A DNA stretch of 64,000 bases from Phialocephala subalpina (GCA_900073065.1 FJOG01000004.1:1670712-1734711), one strand, 5' to 3'. Counted from the first letter of the stretch, positions 44,911 through 56,549 are shown. Notes: generated by a model from the sequence alone, not told the origin. Numbers and translations: made by a program.

Positions 44911-45621
44911 ATGTCCACTGAAAGGGTCGAGACGGCTAAAGAGGTGAGTGTGGAAACTGGAACTAGTCACGCAGTAATGGCGGGAACGACAAGTAATGAA
45001 TGGGACATCATGATAGGAATGGTACGTTCTGCCCACATCTTTCAAAAAATGGAGAGAAGCTGATAACCGAACAGGAAAATTTGACACCGGAGATGGCCGC
45101 AGGGACAAATTCCGTTACACATACGTCTAGCGACGAAGTTTCTCCTCATCTAATCGACGCAGGCTATATATCAGGAAAGCCCAACGAGGACGAAGTTGTA
45201 GATCATCTTGATTTGGACCAAGCTATTCGCCGAAACTTTCTCGACTCAGGATTCATCGACGAAAGCTTTTTCGACGGAGAACCATTCGACGAACAGGATT
45301 CTGATGATACCATCCGCCAGAGAATTCTTGACTCGAGATACTTCGACGAAAGCTACTTTCAGGATGAACTCGATGATCATTTAGAATCAGAGTCCGGAAC
45401 TGTCTCAGAGTAGGTTCACTGACCCCCCCGATTCTTCAGTTGCTGACAATAGATTTAGGAACCGAATTGAAATGACTTGGCTCGAGAGTGTGACGCCAGA
45501 TAAAACAAGATCTTCTCGAGAATCGATGGAGCGTAATGAAATACGCGCTAAGTGCATCAAGGAAGGCAATCTGCCGCCACAATTTTCAGTCCATATCTAT
45601 GGGCCGAAAGCCGCCAAATGA
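44911..45621 (+). CDS. Hypothetical acidic protein with internal repeat
   Basis: Exons 44911-44943, 45075-45409 and 45459-45621 join in frame to 176 residues (introns 131 and 49 bp). Exon 2 encodes an imperfect duplication: IRRNFLDSGFIDESFFDGE followed about 30 residues on by IRQRILDSRYFDESYFQDE. The protein is strongly acidic. The annotated stop follows GPKAAK. However, an overlapping frame continues to 45811 with good coding character (PPNEKQQFEADFLFPSLPVWE, NIEINEALIEEGFMKKR), so the true C-terminus may be longer through a frameshift or an unrecognised intron near 45610. No family is recognised. Confidence 0.45.
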
Positions 45622-45811
45622 GAAGCAACAGTTTGAGGCGGACTTTTTGTTTCCAAGTCTCCCAGTCTGGGAGAAACGTAAGTACTGGGACCTGAATATT
45701 GAAATAAACGAAGCGCTCATCGAGGAAGGGTTTATGAAAAAAAGGCATCTAGATATCGGCGAACCACGCCGCTACCTGACTGGTAGTATAGATGCATTCC
45801 GAGTCCTTTAA

Positions 45812-46560
45812 GAAGGGCTTACAATTGGCGGAATCCGATAGAATAAAATGTTTGACCATTGGCGTGAACAATTTTGCAATTTAATTTACTCCGAACTTGC
45901 CAAGAAATGAGTCTATCTTTTTACCAGTGGTCTTCAGTTTCCTCCCAAATGATGCGATTAATCCAATGAACACCATTTTGGCTCTGAACATGGAGTCTGC
46001 ACCATACCTGATTTATGTCTCGACAAAATCATCCACTCCTAGAAAGAAAAACAAAACGGCGATCTGTGAGAAATTTCACAACCAAACGGAGACAGGACGA
46101 GATTTGTGATGCACGGCCAGACAGAACTTGAAGTTGTGATCCAACAAGCAGCAATGAGATCTCTACGAGGTTGCATTCGAGTCTCGGCCCCACTCTCGCT
46201 TAATGAAAGGGGGGAGAAGGGAGTTATATCTATTTACGTCGATCATGAGTTTCATATTGCAGACCAGCCCTATGAGCTTGCGCATAAAAATACCAAGCAG
46301 AGGGCCGAAAATATTTTTTCCCCTTCGACAACCTTCACTTCACAGACCTCACTTCGTTGTCGGCGGCAGATATTTCCGGATCACGTGAAGTCAACACGAG
46401 AAGCAGACGGAAATTAGTGGAGAATGCAAAGGCCTGGTGGGCCTTCCTCTCTCTTCCTATCTCCAATGCTCCGCATTTTGACATCCACCTGAGCAAACCA
46501 AATCTGTCGCAACCACTCAATAGCTGCACAACCAGTCGTAAGTTCCTCCTACCTCTATCA
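45812..46560. other. Intergenic
   Basis: No supported gene. Probably the upstream region of the decayed locus that follows. Confidence 0.45.
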
Positions 46561-48515
46561 TGATCTACTACCCTTGCGCGCCTCATACCAAGGCTCCGTC
46601 CTATCGTGGCGGTGATCAAGATACTCCGCGGATAAGTCTCTACTTGCGCGTCATTGTGCATGGTATCTGGAACTGATACTGATCGACATACAGACGTATC
46701 TATCCTCCGAACACCAGATCTTGGGTTGGGGTGTATCAAGGCGCTCAACATGGATCCTCCCCTCCCCCTCCTCCTCCCAATGGGGGCCCTGGCTACGTCG
46801 ATGGTAGTCAATTTCATAACTGGTACCAACAATTAGGAGCCGGATTTTGTGGAAGTCAGCCCGCACAAGACGTTGACGGGGACATCCAGCCACCCCCACC
46901 CCCCCTTCTCTGGTAAACTCTAAATTGTTAGACTTTACTTAGGGAAGAGGCGGCAGTTGGAAGAATAACCCGACGCTCGATAACACAAGGTTGTTGAGAA
47001 GAGATAAACAGCTGGTAAGTAAGTATAGACCATTTGTTTTAATACATCCAAAGAATCATGCTAATAATTTGCTACTCGGCTATTGGAAGAGAAGATCTAT
47101 ATCCCTCGATGTATTCGCTAAGCCCGCAGCTACAGGAAGGCAGAGTTGGGTTATCTAACCACCGATATCCGTCTGTTCCCAGTATACCAAAGAAGCATAA
47201 CAGTGGATACTTTCTAGTATACGGAGCAAATGTTTCCTCCGGATTCTTGGACGCTCCTTCTTCCTTCTATCCCGGCATCATCATGAATACGCAGACCTTT
47301 GCGTCGAATACCAACAAAGACTTCTTGTAGCTTTTAACATCCTCCACACAGATCAACTTTTCAAATGGATCTCATGGAGTCGAGTATAATTTCCAGAATC
47401 TCAATAGACAGGACTTACCCCATGTATCGAGTTATGGTCAGTATACCGAATCGGTGACACCCACCCGATGGCCTTTGCAACATCCTGCGTTCTCTAACGC
47501 TTTCGTTCCACGACCCGGCCTCCAGCCACCGCACACCTTTGGCCCAATTCATCGGGATTTATCTTCCAACACACGCGACACGTTACCTTACAAAGTTTTC
47601 GAAGACCAGTCCTTCACCCCAAATGTGCAGCGTTATGCAGCGTTATGATCAACATTTTAGCCACGACTAAGCCCGTAACTCCGCTCCGTAACTCGGTATC
47701 GATCCCTACCAACCATTCGAAACTACTCCAAGACACACTCCACCTATGTCGCACATAGAATCATCTCAGAAGCGTCACACTCCGAAGACACCTACTTGTA
47801 CACCGACCCGACCAATACCCACATCTGCCAGAATTAATTCGGACAGAAGGAGCAGACATCCTACGACTCCTACCCCTACAAAGATCGGAAAGTGCAGTTC
47901 TGGAGTCAGGTTGAGTACACCTCGGACCCGCGTCCAGAGCGTCCAGGCAAGAGAGCACTCCTCGCTCACGAGGTCCGGCTCCTGAAGAGATTCTTTCCTA
48001 TTGCCAAGCCATCTACTCCCCATTTGAGCACTAACGAAGAACTTGAGATATGGTTTGACTCTTGGGCAATTGTGAGCTACAACGAGGATCTCTACAAGTC
48101 CTGGGAACGCTTTCGCAATGAGAATTCTACAGCAGCAGAGAAATCCTTGTACGGCCAATCTGTCGACGAACATGAAGCAGCTGTCGCCAACTTTCCAATC
48201 GCTATGCGAGCTTGGAATAAACATAACAATGTCTCTGCTCGACATGATTCTAATCTTAAAGCTGCCCAAGAAGCCCAAATTGAAGAATGGGGGGAAACTG
48301 AAGAGGGGAAACGAGAGAAATGGAGACTGCACGGGCTCAATGCAAAGGACGCGGCGGAGGTGGCAACATGGCTAAAGCCTATGCGCGATCAAAGATTACA
48401 AGCTAAGCTGGTAAAGAACAAGTCTAGGATCACACAGAAGAGAGGAATGCTGAAGAGGTTGAGGAAGGAGATCAACATTGATTGGACTTTATTGGGACTG
48501 GTTAAAGCTCGTTAG
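46561..48515 (+). pseudogene. Decayed member of the local L-x-H-E-x-R-L-L family
   Basis: From 47058 to 48515 one reading frame stays coding-like throughout but holds five premature stops: TAG 47328, TGA 47646, TAG 47658, TAA 47676 and TAA 47835. Each is one C-to-T step from CAG, CGA, CAG, CAA and CAA. The N-terminal part is rich in Tyr, Asn, Ser, Gln and Pro, like a prion-like low-complexity region (SYGQYTESVTPTRWP, SSFYPGIIMNTQTF). The part after 47892 is open for 207 codons and carries the family module (LLAHEVRLLKRFFPIAKPS ... WFDSW ... YKSWERFRNEN ... DEHEAAVANF), then a long charged helix. Poly-Pro text upstream (46731-46916) belongs to the same frame, but the link is not resolved. The intact 3' part could still be expressed from an internal start. 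Confidence 0.65.
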
Positions 48516-49603
48516 TACTGAAGTTTTGCCATAGGTCATGAGGCTTGGATACCTTGGACAATTGGCACGGACTCATTTTCCTGAGTTGACTGTCTTTCAA
48601 GACAGATGGTGTTAGATTTCTAGACCCTAATTCATCAATGCAACGGAAAATCCCGCCTAGACACCCCGGCTTCAAAATGACTTGCAGTATTTTGACTGAA
48701 ATGCAATTTCGAAGACTTTGTCTTGAAACCCCTAATTTGTGAAGCCTTGCCCTGAGAAATCACTCGATGGAACCTTCAGAGGATTACCTCCTCATAGATG
48801 TTCTTTCATTGTGCGTAGGACTGTCACCCATATTGCGTTCATCCAAAAATCGGTGTGTATGCTAAGGGAAACCATGGCGAATAGTAATCGAGAAGCCCGT
48901 TGCTCCCTGGACCATCAATCCTCTTTCGAAAGTGTTTTTAATTTTAATAACGGCTTTTCATATAGAAATAGCCTTTATCTATCCAATTTAATTGGTATTG
49001 TATCACGAGTTGAGATAATAAAGTCTCCTCTACGTGACTCACGACTTTAAGTTCCTTGACCTAAAGACATTGAGAGGCAAGATAAGTCAGGAATTATTAA
49101 CGGATATATGTATTTATATATATATACAATTCTTAATTTACACACAATTTGTTTTCCTCGCTTTTGTCCAAACCTTGTGCAATTACAACATGGAGATAAA
49201 AAAGACGTTCTACGTTGCATCATCTTCACAAACTTTCGAGACCAATTCACCCGCACTTTTCAACTCCCCACGAAGCATGAATAGAGGCCACACGAAATGA
49301 AAGCCAAATCTTCCACAGGATAACACCTTTCTTATTCTGATATCAATAAGATGACCGAACCACAAGCCAATACGTTGAGTCCAGGGATGATATTTAGGAC
49401 TACTACTTGCAGAATCTAGAGGATTCCCAGCAAAAGATCGGGCAGGCAGCTTCCAAAACTGATCAGTCTCGATATCCAACTGAAGTTGAGAGTTCACAAT
49501 CGGGCAACACCTGCGGAGAAAAGGGACACGCTCGGGGTCAGGGTAAGTCATATTGCTCAAATACTTCGACCAGTGGATGCTAATTACTTAAGCTCTCGGC
49601 ACC
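48516..49603. other. Intergenic
   Basis: AT-rich, with no secure gene. A TATATATATA run lies near 49115-49125. The minus frame 49560-49210 has no motif. Confidence 0.5.
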
Positions 49604-50356
49604 ATGTCAGAACCCTTGACTTTTCAAGATCCAGCTGCCCACCCGACCCAGCCATGGCCAGTCCCAGCCAATCTCGATACTGTTGCGAATGATCCCGTCC
49701 CGCGTATGCATCTTCCAGAGAACCCACATCCTGTCTCAGCAAACGCTCAAGGCCCTTTACTTTATCACTACATGCCAAACGAAGGACACACTTCTATTCC
49801 CTCAGCTCCGAACAAAGATCCGAGCAAACAATCGGCCGCGGTCATGCAAGCATCAAGCATCGGGTGGGAGAACAGTATATCAGATGCGGATTATGCCTTT
49901 GCAAATCTCAATGCCGAAGACACTCAATATCTCTCAATCTTCGCCGAAACTAGAATCCTACCGCTAAATCTCCAAAACATTTCGTACACTTCCACGGGCG
50001 ATAGCGATCCACTAAGTCTATCAGACATTCCGCAAACCTTACAAAAGTCTGAAATACCACAAAAGCCCGAGCCAAGAAAACCCCTCGATCACGAAATAAG
50101 ACTCCTTGGTGCGTTCTACACAGTACTCAACCCTCTCGATAGCATTCCTGGAACGGACACAGATCTTCAAAACTGGTGGGGGTCAAAGAAGCAAGATGAG
50201 GATATCTGGACACAGTGGAACAACTTTGTTGAGAAAAGAGAGACGGAGGACGAAAAGACGCTGAGGTATGAAGCTATCGCTAATCATCAGATGCTGAATG
50301 CAGATTATCGCAGAGAAGTTCGAGTCTTAGAGATAATGAGAACGGCAGGGGCATAG
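49604..50356 (+). CDS. Local family protein with L-x-H-E-x-R-L-L C-terminal module, intact
   Basis: Single-exon gene of 250 residues. Residues 1-155 are Pro/Asn/Ser-rich and probably disordered (MSEPLTFQDPAAHPTQPWP). From about 158 comes the module shared with 46561-48515, 55467-56549 and 57359-59617: PRKPLDHEIRLLGAFYTVLNP, then an acidic loop, LQNWWGSKK, DIWTQWNNFVEKRETEDEKT and EAIANHQMLNADYRREV. The shared positions are the H-E-[IVF]-R-L-L helix, paired W-x2-[WF] elements and a later A-x-x-x-H motif. No signal peptide or membrane helix. I do not recognise the module from any named family. Function unknown. Confidence 0.65.
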   Translation: MSEPLTFQDPAAHPTQPWPVPANLDTVANDPVPRMHLPENPHPVSANAQGPLLYHYMPNEGHTSIPSAPNKDPSKQSAAVMQASSIGWENSISDADYAFANLNAEDTQYLSIFAETRILPLNLQNISYTSTGDSDPLSLSDIPQTLQKSEIPQKPEPRKPLDHEIRLLGAFYTVLNPLDSIPGTDTDLQNWWGSKKQDEDIWTQWNNFVEKRETEDEKTLRYEAIANHQMLNADYRREVRVLEIMRTAGA

Positions 50357-51377
50357 ATTGGATTCTCTGTCACGGATGGGGAGGTGGGTATTTTCGAGCT
50401 TCACAGCAATTGCTCGAAGGACGAAATCGCGGTGAGATGTCTGGAAAAGATGCAAATCACAGTCTTGGGACTAGATTGGCTATTATTCTCAGGATAACAT
50501 ATTCAGGAAGGCAGAGATTACAAATAAAAAGCATTACATTTTTTGAATTATAAATCAACTTTGTTCTCCTATCAGACATCCAGTCGGTAGTTTTGTGGGA
50601 GCTTTCTTCATGGCTTGGACAGAGCCTGACATATACCTCTTCGTAGACTGGTATAAGTTGTAAATCAACATCGTGTACCTGTAGCAAATTTCTATTGGCT
50701 TTCAAAGCAACAACCTCCGTTGATTTGCTTGCCATACCCGTATGCGTACGAAGGCAGGGTTCGTCGCCAGTTAAGCGAGACTGCCCCTCGATCCTGGATT
50801 GAGATTTTGAGAATTCTATACATACGTTGGTGTGGATTTTTATCAATAAGTCGAGTAAAGCCACATGAGGAGAATAGGATCTCTTCGTTGTATCATCGGA
50901 ACTTCTTTCACAACTCACACTGCTGCCATCACGTCATTGACTGGAATGCCAAAATATTCCACGTGACTTTGTTTGGATCAAGCCTATGTTGTTTGCCGGT
51001 GCTGAAATCAGAAGATGCTGCAAGGGACTCCGAGAAGGCTGAACTTGTAAGGTAAACTCTCAGCCTCAGTGGATAATTCTGAAATCTGTCTTGGAAGATG
51101 GGAAGAGAGCCCCTCGGGGGTGCGGGGAAAATCCGGTGCGAGTGACTTCCTATTGGCTAAAACTGTCCATTGTCCCCGGAAAAGGAAGCTTTCGCCGATT
51201 GTCGATTGCGGTCATGTACGAACGCGATAAGAGTCGTCCTAAGTCCTGACTGGATGGTAACTGGGAGGAGCATGTGTCTCCAATCTAAGTCTATTTAACA
51301 TGGTAGCAGACTCACAGAAACCGGACCAACGATGACCCCTTCCCTCCAAAGTATAACCTTCTGTCGCTTGAGCCAAC
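50357..51377. other. Intergenic
   Basis: About 1.0 kb. A minus-strand frame 50918-50457 (153 codons) has no motif and no splice context. The rest is upstream region of the oxygenase. Confidence 0.45.
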
Positions 51378-52823
51378 ATGTCTACAACCATGACTACCAT
51401 TGAAGCCCTTGACGAGAACTACTGGTGTGGGAATAACAAAATCAACGGCAGTTTTGGCACGAAGACTGTTCTCTCGGAAGATTCTATTGTCGGAGATTTT
51501 GACACGATCCCACTTATCGACGTGGCCGGTATTTTCAGCCCACAGATCTCGGAACGCGAAAAGGTCGCGGCACAGCTTTACGATGCGTGTACGAGAGTTG
51601 GATTCTTCTATATCCAGAATCATGGCATTCCACAGGAGTTTGTTGACGCCGTTTTCGATTGTGGGAAAGAGTTCTTCGATTTGTCCTTCGATGACAAGAT
51701 GGAGGTGTACATTAATAATACACCACACTATCGTGGATTTACTCCACTAGGAGGAGCTGGGTCACCCGGTAGTGATGGGCAAGGCAGTGAGTAGCTTTTT
51801 GTTGCTGGTTTTGGTTACACGGTCTCGCTCGGCTCTTAATTCGTCATCAACCTAGTCATTCGGCAAGATGCTAACCAAAGATCAGACATGAACGAGGCTT
51901 TCGACTGGGGACACGATAGCAAGCTCAACGATGACCCCAATGATAAGTTCGTCGACCCGCATATGCGTGGCGAAAACCCATGGCCTCGACAATTGCCGAA
52001 ATTCGAAGCCGTACTATCAGACTACTACAAGAGGATGCGAGCATTCGGGAGAATTCTTGCACGAAACGTTGCTTTGTCGCTTGGCCTGGAGGAATCCTAT
52101 TTTGAACCACTCTTGACACATCCAGGATGCAGTGCCTTGGTCGCTCACTATCCGCCGCAAGAGATTGGGTCCAGAAAGTTCGGCCTCGACGGGCACACCG
52201 ATGCAGAATGTGAGTTACAAGGACGTAGTATTTCGGTGACTGTTGCTGATACGACGCTCAAAGTCTTCACAATTTTAGCAACTGGGGATGTTCGTGCTTT
52301 GGAAGTCCTCAATAAAACTGGTCATTGGGTTTCTGCGCCTCCAAGAAAGGGCTGTTATATAGTCAATGTCGGGGACCAATTGCAAACTTGTAAGTGCTTC
52401 TACCTAGAAAATGAGCCTGACGGTCGTTAACCTTTTAGGGACAAATGGATTGTATGTTTCAACGATGCATCGTGTCCTCAACTACTCGGGACAGGAGCGA
52501 TACTCAGTTCCGTTCTTCTTCAGCGCCAACTTTGAAACAATCATCAAGGCATGTGGATTTCTGCAACTCCAGTACCAAATTGATAGAGTTGTCAGAACTG
52601 ATGCAATGAATTGAAGCCAATTCCAGAGATGATAAAAGATAGTATGGAGGTCTCATATCCCCTGTTGACGGCAGGACAGGTCAGTATTTGCTTGCCCCTC
52701 CATTAGACTCCTATTCTAAAAACGGCCCTGCAGATGTACAAGAACACCATGACTTCGTTCCACCGAATTGCAGAGCGAAACCCTACACTTATCAAGTACT
52801 ACAAGAAGCCTATTGAGGCATGA
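51378..52823 (+). CDS. 2-oxoglutarate/Fe(II)-dependent oxygenase (isopenicillin-N-synthase-like)
   Basis: Soluble dioxygenase using 2-oxoglutarate, O2 and Fe(II); substrate unknown. Six exons (51378-51786, 51886-52209, 52264-52389, 52439-52548, 52617-52679, 52734-52823) join to 373 residues. The DIOX_N part has TIPLIDVAGIF and RVGFFYIQNHGIP near 45-85. NMNEAFDWGHD is created by splicing exons 1 and 2. The double-stranded beta-helix core carries iron ligands His and Asp in DGHTDAE, the distal His in TMHRVLNY and the 2-oxoglutarate Arg in RYSVPFF. The fourth intron (52549-52616) has a GC donor in an AAG/GCATGT context. Using it restores the expected C-terminal helices (PIPEMIKDSMEVSYPLLTAG, then YKNTMTSFHRIAERN). 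The 54-bp second intron is a multiple of three and contains no stop. Confidence 0.9.
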
Positions 52824-54116
52824 CACAAAGACAGAGGAAGGGAGTAGCGGTGAAATCTTTTTCTCTCACTGTGAATACAGTCTTGTATCTATACCTGACG
52901 GCTGCTTGATGCTTGAATTGATGTCAGGACCCAGGGTATTTACATCTCCAGTCGCCTTTATCGAATGACTGTTATAATTACCTGAATAAGTTGGAATAGT
53001 AAAAAATATTTGCATTTGAATAGCTCAGGAGCATTGAAACTGGTGATACTTGAACACGTTAAGGATTTCAAATTTTGATATTCTCCCGAAGTACCCGCCT
53101 CCAGTATTTTATTCAACACAGAATCTGTATGATTTAATCCGAGCCCCATTGTAACCCTCGACGAGACATCGCATTTAATGGTTTACGCTTCCTCCCCAAA
53201 TTTTCATCTCTTGTCTATCTGGCATTTGAGAAAATGCCATGAAACTAGGTAAAGAGAGCGGCCCAAGACACTTTCTCCGCACAATATTATTGGCAACTGC
53301 CCTCCTTTTCCACTTACAACGTGTCCCCTAACCGCTTGATAGTCACCCTACTCGTCTCAATCATCTCGCCATCGAGGTGATTCCACTTACAATATTAATT
53401 GGGAAAACTTATGCTTCCTTGTGGAGACGGTCCAACTTGCTAATGTTTAGCATTCCAATGACTAAAACTGGAAATTGTAGAATTGAGTTCAAAGCAGATT
53501 TGGCAGCTAATGTTCAACGTATAAATGTATCAACCACCTACTCATTTGACATAATCTATAATCGGAGGTCATGTGCCCAGGGTGTTTTCCTCGAAGCTTT
53601 TCACCGATTTGAACACCTCACCGCCCAGCTTGTATTAGCGCCAGCTGCCATCCATACGCAACAAATCACGACTTGACACTTAAAAATTGTAGACCTCGTC
53701 CAAACAGAACTTGCCTTTCGTTACAGCTCGCAAGCTGCAAAAGTTTTGGTAATTCCTTCTTGATCGCACCATCGATTAACACATTGTGATATTGCCTTTG
53801 CCAAGCAAGGAGAGCTACTACTTTCTGCTATTGATTGCGTAGACTTGAATTCGGACAGATTTTGAACGATCTCCAAGAAAAAGGTACGTCCCCTGGTTAT
53901 CAGTAACGCGCAATCTTCTTCTACGCGTCGAGAGTCACTGGTCAATGGGTCTGAATATTTCGGGGAGCAAATACAAGAGGACAGAAAGTTTATGTTTTAC
54001 TCCCAGGAATCTATCTGACGAGCGCGCCTGAGATATTTTGAGGAAGATCGAAACGAAAGCAAACTTCCACACACCATTAAACGGAGTCTAAGATCTGCGG
54101 CAGAAGAGCCACCGAA
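52824..54116. other. Intergenic
   Basis: About 1.3 kb, AT-rich. Short frames only (53377-53676 + has no motif). Nothing recognisable. Confidence 0.5.
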
Positions 54117-55342
54117 ATGTCTTCCTTGCACCCAGACTTCGATTTTGAGGAGTACAATACCTCGTTGTCGCAACTGTCGCAACCTGCTCAGATGAGTGTC
54201 TCTGGCGCTATCTGGCTTGCCAAAACCTGGATACAGGTGCCTTGGTCTACAACCTACTGGACGGCATTAACGGCGATGATGACGATAGTAACGGCGAGGG
54301 CGATGGATCCGACCGTTTCAGCGTCAGTCCAGAAGAAATTCAAGCTACAGGTAAGCATCACAATCACCCAATGGCTTCAGGCGTCTTCATATCTAAGCGC
54401 TAGCAGATACTATGGAGGAAGACGAATTAGGAACCCCTAGAAGCCTTCGAAGCCCTGAGGTCATTGATTTAGACGAAGTACAGGGCCTTCCAAGGAATGA
54501 CAACCAGGCTATGGACCAGAGACTGCACAAGCGGAAAAGGAACACTCTGTCTAGAGTAGACGATAGAGAATCTCAGGCGAAAAAGAAGGCCCCTATGACG
54601 AGAGAAGATAACTCCAGGGATGTTGCAAGCCAACGCACAGAGAAGAATTCAGTCATCCCGAGCTTGTCTATAGATTCGAGCTAGGTGTCTGACAATATCC
54701 TCCAAACAAGTTCGCACACAATTTCTGAACCTACCGCAGCTCGTCGCCGGTCTGCAAGTGTTCATCTTGTCAGAAATCAACTTCCTTCCCGAGATTTGGA
54801 AACCCCCGGCTTCGACAACATATCTTCTTCTTTCTCAGCCGACTCTCCTTCCATAGATATAGCTTCAGAGCTCGGTGTTGTAAATAAACTTTTCAAATCT
54901 CAAATGAACCGAGGTGAGTGGTTCGATCTTGTTAAATAAAGTGGAATTACCCTAACAATATGTAGCCACCGGCCAAGATGAAAGGTCGGTTTATTAGGGC
55001 CAGCTCTCTGGCAGTTTGCGTATTCATAGAACATCTGCCAATCTGGAAGCTCCTGCTCGGACTCAACACCTACGAAACGTGTATCTTGAGAATTCTCAAT
55101 CGAACTTCTCACATCTTGCACCCGCGAATGCAAACGCTGGATAATGGGGCAGCGACTGTCCCCCAGTCCGCAACGAGCTTCAAATTGGCATGACACCTTT
55201 CTTTCAGCCTATCAATCGTAGTGATAACGGCTTCAATCTGGGCTACCTGCCACTGATTGACAACGGAACTTATTTTTTCCCAAATACTTTTATGAGTAGG
55301 GAACCTATCGGAACAAGGGAACAAGAACTTAACCGAGCTTAA
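54117..55342 (+). pseudogene. Decayed acidic/low-complexity protein gene with in-frame nonsense codons
   Basis: The ATG at 54117 gives MSSLHPDFDFEEYNTSLSQ. A short intron (about 41 bp, near 54193-54236) would lead to YNLLDGINGDDDDSNGEGDG, and a GTAAGC...GCAG intron (about 54351-54406) to EEDELGTPRSLRSPEVIDLDE. From 54412 the frame is coding-like to 55342 across one further intron (about 54914-54965). It is broken by TAG at 54682, TAG at 54995 and TAA at 55142, all possible C-to-T products of Gln codons. Text between stops is not random (TGQDERSVY, LRIHRTSANLEAPARTQHL, FFQPINRSDNGFNLGYLPL, GTYFFPNTFMSREP). No domain is recognised. I infer a recently silenced gene. Readthrough or mis-assembly is less likely. 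Confidence 0.55.
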
Positions 55343-55466
55343 CCCGATTAGGCAACCAAGTGCAAGAGAGGCCTATAAAGGCTCTCTTACACCTGCAATC
55401 TCTTAGAATCTACACCTATTTGCAACAACATCAGAACAAGGGTATACTCTTAATAGGCCAACCCCT

Positions 55467-56549
55467 GTGAAACCAAAAGAACCTCAAGGGATGTTTATGG
55501 AGCATGACGATCGCGAGAGCTCGCTCTCAATTTCACGTCCTGCCCGACAACAACAACAACAACAACGAGTAAACCTAGACTACGAAAGTGGGATGACTTC
55601 CACAGCTCCCACGAAGTCCAAGTCCAGACATATCATCAATCCAGCAAACTCGAATGCGCCTAGGTACCTATAAGCCCCTGGCGCTTCTTAGGACGCTCGA
55701 ATGCCTATCTCGAACCCATACCCCCCGACAACTTCCGCCCCAGGGCATGGGAGCCCTGAACCACGATCCCCTCCTGTCTCGATGGAGCCCCCTGTCTCTA
55801 CGGCTGGCAATAATACCACAAACAGTACTCCAAAGAAGAGGAGGTTCCTAGGTGCCACACACGCAGGCATGAGAAAACTTCTCCCTNNNNNNNNNNNNNN
55901 NNNNNNNNNNNNNNNNNNNNNNNNNNNNNNNNNNNNNNNNNNNNNNNNNNNNNNNNNNNNNNNNNNNNNNNNNNNNNNNNNNNNNNNNNNNNNNNNNNNN
56001 NNNNNNNNNNNNNNNNNNNNNNNNNNNNNNNNNNNNNNNNNNNNNNNNNNNNNNNNNNNNNNNNNNNNNNNNNNNNNNNNNNNNNNNNNNNNNNNNNNNN
56101 NNNNNNNNNNNNNNNNNNNNNNNNNNNNNNNNNNNNNNNNNNNNNNNNNNNNNNNNNNNNNNNNNNNNNNNNNNNNNNNNNNNNNNNNNNNNNNNNNNNN
56201 NNNNNNNNNNNNNNNNNNNNNTCGTTTCCATCAACAGCTCAACCCCTAAACCGAGATGCCCCAAGATGACAATGCTTGGAGGAACTTTCTGGCTTTAAAC
56301 GGTCAGGGATGGGTGGAGTTCCTGCAAAAGTATGAGACCCCTCAGGAGCGAAATGCAAGGCAAGCATTGTTGGACCAACATAAGGCTGCTATTATTCGCT
56401 TTAAAAAGGGCGAAGAAACTCGTGGGTGAGAGAGACAGCGTGAAGGTGTAGCTCGTGGTGAAGCAAAGATCGAAGCTATGACCCAGGCAAGTCTCCAAAA
56501 ATGAAGGGACAATCCTGATATGTCTTGGAGAGATCTCACGCAAGGATAG
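55467..56549 (+). pseudogene. Decayed copy of the 57359-59617 gene, interrupted by assembly gap
   Basis: Upstream of the gap a poly-Gln piece (55489 on; ARQQQQQQRVNLDY) and a Pro/Ser-rich piece ending STPKKRRFLG resemble the region before the module in the 57.4-kb gene (RTPRKRKVLEA). After the gap the frame 56223-56549 aligns along its length with residues about 540-640 of that gene: FHQQLNP, AWRNFLALNGQGWVEFLQK, TPQERNARQALLDQHKAAI, KGEETRG, KIEAMTQASLQK and NPDMSWRDL. It has premature stops TAA 56247, TGA 56427 and TGA 56502. The last two sit where the intact gene has Arg or a similar residue, again C-to-T type. The final TAG at 56547 matches the normal end. Confidence 0.7.
55887..56221. 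other. Assembly gap (335 N)
   Basis: Run of 335 unknown bases inside the decayed family copy. A repeated family would explain why the assembler failed here. Confidence 0.99.

Noticed and set aside
46335..46832. 165-codon minus-strand frame
   Set aside because: Arg-rich shadow of the Pro-rich + strand text at 46731-46916; no start context or motif.
50457..50918. 153-codon minus-strand frame
   Set aside because: No motif, no introns with conserved phase, AT-rich ending; most likely chance.
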